64,000 nt of DNA from Adiantum capillus-veneris (lineage: Eukaryota; Streptophyta; Polypodiopsida; Polypodiales; Pteridaceae), in contig CM043960.1 in NCBI GenBank assembly GCA_014529385.2, forward strand, positions 124,601,543 through 124,665,542, read 5' to 3'. This document shows positions 47,605 through 56,728 of the stretch, piece by piece; the first letter of the stretch is position 1, and the number at the start of each line of letters is the position of its first letter. Under the pieces are notes generated by a model, which had not been told where the DNA came from, did not search any database, and saw only the letters and a list, made by a program, of their open reading frames with translations. The translations under genes and the position numbers were made by a program.

Positions 47605-48384
47605 CTATCACCATCATGACAAGGGGCCCCTTCCCATGTGATTTGGAGCTCAAGGCCCACCCAAAATAGTAAGAGGGTTGCGTCCCATGCAAAATGGAGC
47701 CGAAGATAGAAAAAGGAGTTTTTTTTAAGGGATTTTTTTTAAAGTTATGGGGGGCTCTTGGCTGTTTTGAAGGTGAGTTCTTCGAGCTCAAAGAGGAGCT
47801 CGGAGGGGAAAGGGAGAGCTCAACGATGGAGCTTTCAATTAGATTTTTGGCGAGTGCTTTGGAGAAAGAAGTTCGGTGCCAATGAGGGTGCAGTCAGCAG
47901 AAGTTTTTTCCATGCTCTCAACGAGGAGAGCCGCACGGAGGCAAAGCCATGAATTGCCAAGATTTTTTGTGCTCGTCGATGTCAAATCAACAAAGCGGTT
48001 GTAGCAAGTTTCATGGTTGTTGTAGATGTTGTTTTTTGCCATAGTTGGAGCAAACCGTATCAAAATTTCTTGCCGTCTCTTCCCCCTTCTTCTCTTTGCT
48101 CTTTTCCAATCATCTGGTGCGGATGTTTGAGATGTGTGTGTCTCCCCGGGCCTCTGGGTGTGTGTGTGAGAGAAAGAGAGAACAATATGTGTTGCAGCAC
48201 GGTTGTAAATAGGCGAAAATTGGTGTGTTTTGTTGTCGATTGTGTGAGTTTTGAAGGTGAATTCTAGTAGATTTGGGTGTAGTGATTATATTGGGCTATA
48301 GAGAGGCGTGTTGTTTGGGTTCTATGTGTGTTTTCCTTTCCCCCCATTCAACGTTTGTGGAAAGCCTCTCTAACCTCATCACTT

Positions 48385-49240
48385 GGGAGTAGCAATTTTC
48401 ATACCTTATTGAAGTCTCTCATGACCTCTCTATTAGAGCCTTGACCATGTAGTTGAAATTTGGGGTCCAAAACAAATGCCACCCCATGCAAACATGTATG
48501 CATTTGGGCAAAACATCTCTCTATAGCCCTGCCACTTGTGCCCTTTCTCTAGTTGTAAATTGGTTAAATTATTTTGTTTGTCTAATAGCTTCAGACATCA
48601 ACTAGTACATCTTGCCAATTACAATTTTTTTAACTGTTGACAAACCTTAGGAGTCCCACATAAGGATTGTTATTACCACGTAACTTCTCTATATTATGCC
48701 AAAAAATCAGCTATTGGACAAGAGACACATGTCTTTGGGTAGTGGCGTGATAGCCTTGATATTTTGAGATCCATCCTTCCCATCTTCAATCAAACGCAAT
48801 CTCTATCAATGATGCTAACAACGTGTAGACCATCCAAAACATAGTGTGCCATTGCAAATTAGGTTTCACAAAAGAATTGGAGTGCCTTTGAATGGCCAAG
48901 CTTGCATCCTTGTAGTTGGAGGCATTCTAAGTTGCAGTTTCTATGGAATTTTGGACCCCTTTATGCAATGGATGTCATGCTCATACATCTTTTTCAAAAA
49001 TTTAATTGTCTTTTCTTTTAGAGAGGTATCAATTGCCTCCAAAAGCATTGAGCCCTTGGGGATAATCACCATTATGTTGATCAATGGTTTTTTCTAGTAG
49101 CTGATCCACCCATCTAGTGATATGGTGTAGCAAAACATTGGCACAAAATCGAGCATTTTTCAGTTGAGTATCTCCTTTGTGGCACCCTTAGCTTTATAAA
49201 CAGTTCAATGTATTGCAAAGCTCATTTTAGCTCCCATGCA
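48385..49240 (-). pseudogene. hAT-superfamily transposase, DUF659 type (decayed)
   Basis: Minus-strand pieces appear in family order over two frames. TISLDGWISY, a stop, then KKPLINIMVIIPKGSMLLE is the DGW segment with the first catalytic Asp. NASNYKDASLAIQRHS (about 48,880-48,930) aligns with the TDNASNYKAAG segment, although its T-D is replaced by a stop. IERCFAQMHTCLHGVAFVLD followed by PKFQ (about 48,460-48,520) is the distal LH-x-AAYFLNP-like block. At least four stops and two frameshifts are present. No terminal inverted repeats were identified, nor the C-terminal dimerisation domain. hAT transposases move elements by cut and paste. Confidence 0.75.
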
Positions 49241-49309
49241 ACATTGAATAGAGTAGAGGAGACACTAAGAAGATGCTCGTGAGAGGCAAACACCACCCCC
49301 TCACACACA

Positions 49310-49312
<3 letters not shown>

Positions 49313-49341
<29 letters not shown>
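49313..49341. repeat. (GA)n microsatellite and nearby 55-bp duplication
   Basis: A GA tract of about 29 bp. Next to it, CAATGGCCTACAGGGACAAC occurs twice (about 49,347 and 49,402), a recent local tandem duplication at the end of the PPR relic. Confidence 0.9.
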
Positions 49342-49342
<1 letters not shown>

Positions 49343-49372
49343 AAGCAATGGCCTACAGGGACAACTTAAGTT

Positions 49373-49956
49373 CAATGGAAATATTTTGTGAGACCAATGG
49401 CCTACAGGGACAACTTAAGTTCAAGATCTTGTAGCTTCAAATAGATTTGTCTACTTTGTGGATGCTCAATATCCATTCAGCAAATCTATGAATTCTCCAC
49501 TAGCATCAATTGCTCAGCTATGCCTTGGTTGCTTTTGAGCATCCAATGTTTTGTGCTACCTTCTACATGAACACATGTTGAAGCATTACATTTATTTAAT
49601 TGACACATGTTGTTGTATTAAATTTATCTAATTTTATTGCATGCCTAAAGGCCAATCTTCCAAGCTCCACATTTCCCCATTTTTAACAAGGATCTAGAGG
49701 AATACACCAAACTAGAGGATAATCAGAGCATCATCTTGATTATTATCATAGATTTTTCAAAATGCTACGCTCACCCAAAAAGGTTGACCATTGAAATGTA
49801 GTGATCTATGTTTAGAATAATATCATATTTTTCCCTCATGCTATCAAAGAGCATTTGGGCCTCACATGTAGACTTGAGTGACTACATGCATTGAGCACAC
49901 TCAGAACAATGATGGCGATTGAGGAGGTTCCCTCTTGTTGCATTAAAAAAAATAGT
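49373..49956 (-). pseudogene. PPR protein, C-terminal part with E/E+-like motifs (split by a retroelement)
   Basis: Read from 49,956 downward on the minus strand: MQQEGT, then IIVLSVLNACSHS, then after a frameshift LFDSMREKYDIILNIDHYIS and MVNLFG, the last PPR motif of PLS-class proteins. Worn E-region words follow (SLLKMGKCGAWKIGL) and then MDIEHPQSRQIYLKLQDLEL, which matches the E+ motif pattern D-x-x-HPQ-x-x-x-IY-x-KL-x-x-L. No DYW end was seen. PPR proteins of this class act in mitochondria or chloroplasts in RNA editing. At least six lesions make it dead. Its other half lies beyond the element that ends at 60,316. Confidence 0.8.
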
Positions 49957-50914
49957 TGTTGCGGGAGCGACTCACACACCCATGAAGTGCATGTAAACAC
50001 TACCTAGATCAACATAATGTCAATCGAGGACACAGATGACACGATAGGCACACGGAGGAAATCTCTTTAGCTTGTCAGGCTGAGACCATCCTACACATAC
50101 AACACTCTGGAAGGCCAACTAAACCACAATCAAGAACCTCACTGCTCTCAACTACACCACCTAGCCACATACACACATATGGAAGGTAACTCACCTAATC
50201 ATGCCAGATTCGTACGAAACTTAAGGAACACCATCCCCTCACTAGGATACACCTGTCCCGAAGATTCTACACTCAAAACCCTCACTCTAAACCCATCTAC
50301 GGAAAACGCATAGGATGACAGAGCAGAATTTTGAAAGTGCCCGAAACTGAAATTTATGAGACCTATGCGTAGCTTATGTCGCCACGATTCTATAGACTAC
50401 TAGCATGCAGAAAACAGACATCGTTTGATACACTTACGGCCACAAATAGCTCGTAGATGCGTCGGCGTGTGCGCTTCGTCTCGCGTGGAATGCTTGGCGT
50501 TGTCGCGTAGCTCTCCTCGAGCCTACAGCAATGGTGCAGTCAGATCTCCAATGTGTTGAGCGAGCCGAGCGTAGCGAGAGGATAAAGCTCACGCTTACTC
50601 TCTTTCTCTCTCACACACAGTAGACGGCAGCGCTAAAGTTTTGATTATGACAAAAGTCTTCTTTTTTACAAAATGACCTAGGTACCTTATATACTAAGGC
50701 TACCTTAGGTTTAACCAAAAATGGGGTTGAAAGGGTCAAATGGCTTTGTATTTATAATCTGGAAGTGCCATTGCACCCCGGCTTCTGAAACTAGAATAAC
50801 TACTCATTACAAATGACGTTTATAGCCATAATCCGCAACATTTCATAACTCGCAAAAGATAAGACTTTGGTACGAAACTTGAGTTATGTTGTGTGGTTGA
50901 CCCATCGGTCAACA
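49957..50914 (-). repeat. 3' LTR of the gag-protease element
   Basis: 958 bp, TG...CA, followed by the polypurine tract (about 50,914-50,930 on the plus strand). The G/C-rich middle carries GTCGGCGTGTGCGCTTCGTC. Confidence 0.95.
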
Positions 50915-50930
50915 CTCCCCCCTTCCGCGT

Positions 50931-51814
50931 TCATGTCGTCCCCGACATGACGTGATTGTCGATGGGTGGCGATGTGGTCTTTGCTGTCGTTTTGGCTTCA
51001 TCTGTTGCACTGCTGGTAACTTTGTCGAACCACAACAAGAACTATGATCCATTAGAGCAGACAATCTATCATCATAACCATTCATCTTTTGAGATCCTCT
51101 GATTACTTTTATGTCTGCTCTTCTTCATTGGGGACTTCTTTGTTTCTATGCAATCATGTTGTTAGTGTTGTCTGCAGCTTTGTCATTGTAGGCCATTCTT
51201 CGACTCGCCATTGAGGAGAAGTATGCTATGATTTGAAATTGGTTCTCCAATTCATTTGTCAATTGATTTGAGTAGCATTTTCTTATTTTTGATGTAGAAG
51301 GAATATGTACAAGAGGATGCTTATAGGTGTCTTTAGATTAGAGTCTAAAACCTGGATGACCAAAGGGAAAAAACCCGGTGGGAAAAAAAATGCCTTTGGT
51401 ATACGCTCTTATTGGAGTTGAGTAGTTGAACGTGAAGTACATGTTCATGAAAGGTGAGTGCTTGGGTGAAACACGGAAAGAGTGCCTCATGCAAGTGCCA
51501 ATTATGGGACACTCTATATGCATATGAGAAATTTGTCACCAAAAGCATGCAATGTGAAAGATGGAGATGATGGGTGTTTCGAGGAATAAATGTAGCACAT
51601 GGGTGTTTCGTGGAATAAAAGTTGTGCCTATGCAGGCCTTGTAATGTAGCCCTATTATGCATACACAGTCAATGCATGGAAAAGATTTATGTTGTGCAAG
51701 ATGTGGGTATAAGCAATTTGCTTATTGGCATTTGTTGGAGAGGCTTCCTATTCTAAGCAATGTAATGGTCTTTGAAGCTCCTGTATCGTTGCTTGATTGA
51801 AGCGACTTGCTCTC
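50931..51814 (-). other. 3' untranslated stretch of the gag-protease element
   Basis: Between the last gag-protease frame and the polypurine tract. Minus-strand frames (51,345-51,662) show no domain. This is where pol would lie in a complete gypsy element; none is detectable. Confidence 0.65.
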
Positions 51815-52453
51815 TTATATGTACTGTAATCGTAGGAAGAATTGTAAGAATTCAAGCGGCGATGCACTGACAGCAGTTTTGTTGTTCTTCTTTGGGACCC
51901 ATTTCTTTGCGATTATTGGTTGTTTTGTTGCTGGCTCTCGTTTGGGAACCCATACTTGCCTGTGCTTCGTTTGTGTTTGAAGAGACTTCTTTGGGATCCA
52001 CCTTTTTGTTGTGTGAGTCAACAGTGGTATTTGCTTCAGCCCTTGTACGCTTGGTTGGGGACGGGATTCAGGCTTTGAAAGTTGATACTTTGGTTGTTTT
52101 GGAATCCAAATGAATTCCTGACTTTTTTGTGCTTGAATCAACTTCTTTGGAGCCCAAACCTGAGTTGTGAAAGCTTGCAATTTTGTGATATTCTTACCCG
52201 TTCGTGCAGGCTTTCCTTGTTTTTGTTTTGGTGTTGGATCTTGTGATTTGTCATTAGAGATCTTTGTCTTCTTGATCCATATTTGTTTTTGGCCGATCTG
52301 GCTTTTGGTATCCAGATTTGTCGATCTTTTTGGCTTTGACTTGTTGTCCTGTTCTTTTGACCTGTCATGGTTGTTGCTGAAGGGGTTGGTGATAGTGATG
52401 GCCTGAGTTGATGATAGGGGATGTCGTAAGATTCATCACTATCGCTACTATCC
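51815..52453 (-). pseudogene. C-terminal W-x-P-K repeat region of the gag-protease polyprotein
   Basis: Two overlapping minus-strand frames, joined by at least two frameshifts to the 629-codon frame upstream. The peptide W-[IVA]-P-K recurs six times here (QIWIPKA, VWAPKKL, FIWIPKQP, KRWIPKK, QVWVPKRE, KKWVPKKN) and once near the end of the upstream frame (QKWIPKSS). The spacers are rich in Gln, Lys, Thr and Ser. WVPK-like words occur in some plant retroelement polyproteins, but I know of no assigned function. Confidence 0.75.
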
Positions 52454-54343
52454 TCAGCAAGGTTGACTTCTTGTACTTTCGTGGAAAGTTACTGTCTGTT
52501 TGCTCTTGGGTGGTAGTTTCTTGGAGGACTTTTCTAGCCCATTGATTAGAACATTGTTAGCTCGTTGCTCTGGTCGTATTCCTCCTAGCTGAGTCTTTGC
52601 ATCCTTATTAGGAGCCATGTATGAGGATGCTTGTGGTGGCTGTGTCTTCACCGAGGACTTTGGAATCCACTTTTGATGCACGTTATTCGTGTAGCGATGA
52701 CATTGATTCCCGGGTCGTTGATCTTCTTGAAGCTCGAAGTGTTCTACAGAGTCATAGAACTCGTCGTCTTCTTCATCTTTTGATTCTCCACATTTCTTTG
52801 TTTGCTCCTTATTTCGAGAGCTTGTTGATGTCTGGATCTCTTTGTTTTCCTGGATTACACTCACTGCAAAATAAGGAATGACATCATAGCCATTTTCATC
52901 ACAAAACTTTGTTGTGGGAGCATCCTCCACGGCGCACACGTCCAGAGTAGCCAAGATGTGTTCCCATCCAAAAGGCTCTATCTCTTCTTCAGGAAATGGT
53001 TCTGGGATATAGTCCCTATCCTCTATAACCCGCTCTAGGATACATTCCTCACGTTTCAAGCTACCACATTGTGAAGCTCCACACATCCACAGTTCTTTAG
53101 GCTTACCTAACCAAGCTGGAGGTTCTGATCCTGCTACTGTGGCGGAATCAAACTCCTCAACCGGTATTCTTGTCACATCCCTATAGCTATGGCCCCTCAA
53201 GTTTATCTTTGTTATGGTTTCCATATGTCTCAGGTATATATGGTCATAACCCCAATCTTGGACCATTTTCAATTGTCGCATGAATGGTCTTCCCAGAATG
53301 ATGTCATAGTTGTTCTTCTTACCAAAGTCAGCAACAGCAAAAGTGTGTTCATATTCAATGCCACAAGAAGTAACAAGTACTTTTTCTACCAGTCCTAGGG
53401 GCTTTTCCTTGTGTCCGTCTGCAAGTTGCAGGGTCATTCGTGTGGATATCAAGGCAAGTTTTCTCCATTTTTTCCAAACCTCTTTGGTTGCAATGGCCAC
53501 ACCAGCTCCACTGTCAAGGATTGCCATGGTTTTTATACCATTGAATTCCACAGGAAGGGTGGTGTTTCCATCTTCTCCCTCGTAATACTCGCCTACCTTG
53601 TTTAATGGCACTGGCCTAGTATTTAGTTGAGGCATTTCAAGCTCTTTGATGCCTTCCTCGATTTGAGTCATTGGGGTTTTTACACCAAATTTCTCTAAAC
53701 ATTTACCCACATTAGCCCACATGTTTGGTCTTATTCTGAGAAACTCGGCTAACATTAGTGTACAGGTGACTGGGGTAGATAGAATATCGACTAGCCCCTT
53801 TGAATCGATGGCCTTGTTGGGAGACAGTCTCTGTGATGGGACTGCAACCACATCTGACTTGGTCTCGTACTCTCCCATGTAGGACGGTAGTGTTCTTAGC
53901 GAATGGGGTTGACTATCCATAGATTGTACAGATCCTTTGTCCCCGCAACACGATCGCACGTCTAGATTCATTTGAGATCCAGTCTCAAATTCCTCTATTG
54001 GTGGTAGAAACACTCCTCTTTCATCACCAGTCTTGTCTACTCGTCTTCTTAGGTCATTGGCTTCATTGGCCTCTCTGACTTGTTTCCACAATTCGTCAAG
54101 ACCATCTATCTCCTTACAATCCTCAAGTATAGATTCGTGAAATCGCTCGGAAGAGTTATCCGTGGTATTCAATACTATCCTTGGTTCTAATGCTGGGTCT
54201 TTGAGGTTTGGTATGTGCTCATGACTAGAATCTAGCTCTTTTAGTTCCTGGTTTGGTGGGATTACTTGTGTAGGCATGACACGGATCACATCCTCAGGTT
54301 TTGCAACTGGTGGTTCTAGTAAAGCTTGGGCTGTTTGAATCAT
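52454..54343 (-). CDS. Retropepsin-containing part of the Ty3-type polyprotein
   Basis: A 629-codon open frame, in the same frame as the next entry and separated from it only by one TAG (54,347-54,349). Residues 1-240 are a low-complexity acidic linker. The aspartic protease spans about 262-370: active-site AILDSGAGVA with D277, a middle strand (LQLADGHKEKPLG) and the distal IILGRPFMRQL at 348-358. Retropepsin works as a dimer to cut the polyprotein. After it come about 250 residues without pol homology, including an acidic patch (DEEDDEF) and the first W-I-P-K word. Reverse transcriptase would normally start soon after the protease; it is absent. The first methionine is only formal, since translation should enter from gag. 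Confidence 0.85.
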   Translation of the reverse strand: MIQTAQALLEPPVAKPEDVIRVMPTQVIPPNQELKELDSSHEHIPNLKDPALEPRIVLNTTDNSSERFHESILEDCKEIDGLDELWKQVREANEANDLRRRVDKTGDERGVFLPPIEEFETGSQMNLDVRSCCGDKGSVQSMDSQPHSLRTLPSYMGEYETKSDVVAVPSQRLSPNKAIDSKGLVDILSTPVTCTLMLAEFLRIRPNMWANVGKCLEKFGVKTPMTQIEEGIKELEMPQLNTRPVPLNKVGEYYEGEDGNTTLPVEFNGIKTMAILDSGAGVAIATKEVWKKWRKLALISTRMTLQLADGHKEKPLGLVEKVLVTSCGIEYEHTFAVADFGKKNNYDIILGRPFMRQLKMVQDWGYDHIYLRHMETITKINLRGHSYRDVTRIPVEEFDSATVAGSEPPAWLGKPKELWMCGASQCGSLKREECILERVIEDRDYIPEPFPEEEIEPFGWEHILATLDVCAVEDAPTTKFCDENGYDVIPYFAVSVIQENKEIQTSTSSRNKEQTKKCGESKDEEDDEFYDSVEHFELQEDQRPGNQCHRYTNNVHQKWIPKSSVKTQPPQASSYMAPNKDAKTQLGGIRPEQRANNVLINGLEKSSKKLPPKSKQTVTFHESTRSQPC

Positions 54344-54346
54344 TTT

Positions 54347-55204
54347 CTAGCACATTTCAAACCTTTGCTTTTCTAGTTCCGCATAGGGATATGTCATCCA
54401 CCTGTGTTCTTGGGTTTGGTTGTTTTTGAGCCTCACATCATAGGCTTTCAAGAGGGCATCTAATGTCTCATTAGCCTTCTCTGCCAACACAGATCCTCCT
54501 GAACTAGCACTTCTCGGTTTCTCATCCGTGGATGGTTCTTCTAGAGGTTTAACCATCTGTGTAAGAGAAGGTGACTCCTTTTCCTCATGTTGTTTTATCT
54601 TCTCCTCAGCTTCGGTAAGCTTCTCAACTAGGGATTTTTTCTCTCGTTCCCTGCGTGCTTTCATCCTAGTCTTTCTAGCTTTCCAACTATTTCGTTTGCT
54701 CTTGGTTTTCTGACTAGGTGCGTCTGTCTTTGGTCCATCATCTGTCTTTGGACTCATGTCACTTTCCATGTTCTTTGTCTCTGGATTCTCATCAACTTTC
54801 TTTTGAGCTTGTGCTCTCGTAACCACTTGAACTGGTACGACATTTTCATTTTCTGAGCTACTAGGTAGCTGAACAATCCCTAATACATTTGTCGTGATTT
54901 TCCTGATTTGGTTCGGTTTTTTCGGGCAATCGGGGATCAAGTGAGTGATGTCACACTTAAGACAATAGGCATTTACTTCAGTGATCTCCGTATGAGGACA
55001 TTGTTTGACCAAGTGGTTGTCATGACTTTTGTGACAATCTGTCTCTGGTTGAGGAGATTCTTTTAGCATTTCCTCTTGGCTATAAGCAATCTTTGACCTA
55101 GATAAGCCGCTATTTGCAATGAATCGCAATGTCCTTTCGTCCATTTCATACCTTCTTTCTTTTGACTGAAACCCAGGAGGTGGAGGTTGTACCGGCCTCA
55201 CCAC
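54347..55204 (-). pseudogene. Nucleocapsid part of the gag polyprotein, with zinc knuckles
   Basis: 285 codons. A first knuckle has lost one Cys (C57, S60, H64, C69 in CHKSHDNHLVKQC); a second is complete in a C-x2-C-x3-H-x4-C form (CLKCDITHLIPDC). VVTRAQAQKK follows, a common stretch between nucleocapsid and protease in gypsy elements. The rest is a highly charged segment (KARKTRMKARREREKKSL) likely to be helical. Upstream it is joined to the capsid frame by a frameshift near 55,200; downstream it continues in frame after one TAG. Confidence 0.8.
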
Positions 55205-56728
55205 TCCATGTGTTTATTTTGTTGCTCTGAAGGGTAGTACTCACTTTGGTTGCTATACCACATTGTAGCTGGGACTGGTGTTGGTTTATTCGATGCTTCC
55301 ATCATTGGCATGTATCTCATGTCTACCTGCATTCTAGCACCTGGAAGCAGAGGTTGTTGTCCTAAGACAAGCTATGGCCTTAAAACTCCTACTGGTCCTG
55401 GCGCATTCCCCATAATGTATCTAGGTGGAGTAGGTGCTTCTGGAACAGGTTGTACATACCTCTCCCTAGCATTTTCCATGCTATAATAGCACTCTTCCCC
55501 CGTATGGTTCGTCCATTTTCTCTCAATTTCACACCACTTCGGCTCTCCCGAATCAGACCTTACAAGAGGAATCAACCTCTTGACCAAGTCGTCGATAAGC
55601 TTTTCTTGATCAATAGGTGCCGTTGGCTTGGCAATGGACTCACTTATCTGTGATACACTGTGCTGAGAGGATGTGTCATCTCCTTGACTCTTTAAGTCCT
55701 TTTCTTTGTATGCCTCACAGTTATCCAACACTAGATAAAGAGCTTCTTTGATCAACTCGTTTAGCGTCATCCTCCTTATCATATGCAGATCCTTCTGAAG
55801 TCCCACATGTCTCATTCCCTGGATAAAGATCAGCATCAGTCGTGCTTGCGTATGTAATTCCGCTCTCGAACAGAGCTTAACATATCTCTTGAGCCGTAAT
55901 GATGCTTTGCGTACTGATTCATTCTCTTTCTGTTTGAATCTATGGATTTTGCGAGACCGTGTTGTGAGCAATGCCTTTTGGTGAGAATTCTTCAATAAAC
56001 TCCTCAAACAGCTCATCTAGGGTCTCAAAATCCCATTTTTCCACCGAGTCGAACCATGTAGCTGCATCATCTTCTAGAGTCAATCCAAATCCCGTAAACT
56101 GTGTCGCAAAATCTGAAACTTCCTCTGCTCTAATCACTCTTCTAAAAGCCGTTACGTGATCTCTCGGATCTTTACCTCCGGAGTATTTTCTGTTTACCCA
56201 TTTCTGGACTTGGAATGGTCTAACTCGTCGATTGTCTACAAGTCTAACCAGAGACTCTCCCAATCCTTCTCTCGTTATCGCTCTTGAAGGGAATCCTGGT
56301 GGCTCTCTTCTTGGAATTCCTATAGGAATTCTCGTGTTTGGTGGAGGCATTTGTGGTCCTTCATTGACCAAATATCCACCTCTTTCTAGTATAGTCTGTG
56401 GATTTGTGCTTTCTACAACTATGTATTCTCGTCCATACTTGTCGACAACTATAGATCTCCATTGACAGTCGACTCCGTATGTGTAGACATATAAGAGCTT
56501 GTAATACGTTATGTCTTCTAGGTATGGATCTGAGAACCTATAAAGATTGACCTCATTGTCGTCAATGTATCTATATAGTCCTTCACTCTCATGACCAATC
56601 ATCCAAACTCTCTCAACAAGATGGATCTTTATCAATTGCAAGTTTGGAAGATCCATTGTGGCAGAATATTCCTCTATCGTCGGGATCTCCAAGCTTGTGT
56701 AAGCTGCGTTTGAATCTTGGGTAGACAT
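55205..56728 (-). pseudogene. Gag capsid part of the Ty3-type element (one frameshift)
   Basis: The start MSTQDSNAAYTSLEIPTIEE at 56,728 is the likely translation start, at the end of the long leader. The first frame runs to 55,940 and contains WVNRKYSGGKDPRDHVTAFR and DDAATWFDSVEKWDFETLDE, the standard gag capsid pattern. Near 55,960-56,000 a one-base shift moves to the frame 55,372-56,016 (FKQKENESVRKASLRLKRYV, LIFIQGMRHVGLQKDL). A TAG at 55,372 interrupts it, then a Pro/Gln/Met-rich segment continues in frame to about 55,215. With the shift and stop repaired in mind, it is a full gag of usual order; as it stands it is broken. Confidence 0.85.

Larger units (their letters stand above)
38927..48346 (+). 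mobile_element. Gypsy-type LTR element with gag-like polyprotein only, swollen 3' LTR
   Basis: A roughly 2.0-kb 5' LTR (38,927-40,927) is matched in order by 44,227-48,346. Both begin TGWTGGTGCARCCAAG and end in CTTTCCCCCCA. A purine-rich tract (ACAAGGGGTGGGGCAA) directly precedes the second LTR, fixing plus orientation. The interior (40,928-44,226) encodes a gypsy capsid domain and a long acidic region but no reverse transcriptase, RNase H or integrase. The primer site after the 5' LTR is not one I recognise. The flanks (GAACA on the left, TTCAA on the right) do not form a target duplication, so the ends are approximate. Confidence 0.8.
44227..48346 (+). repeat. 3' LTR of the gypsy-type element, interrupted by two foreign segments
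   Basis: Aligned blocks are 44,227-44,326, about 45,447-46,378 and about 47,605-48,346. The unaligned parts are described separately. Without them the LTR would be close to the 2.0 kb of its partner. Confidence 0.78.
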
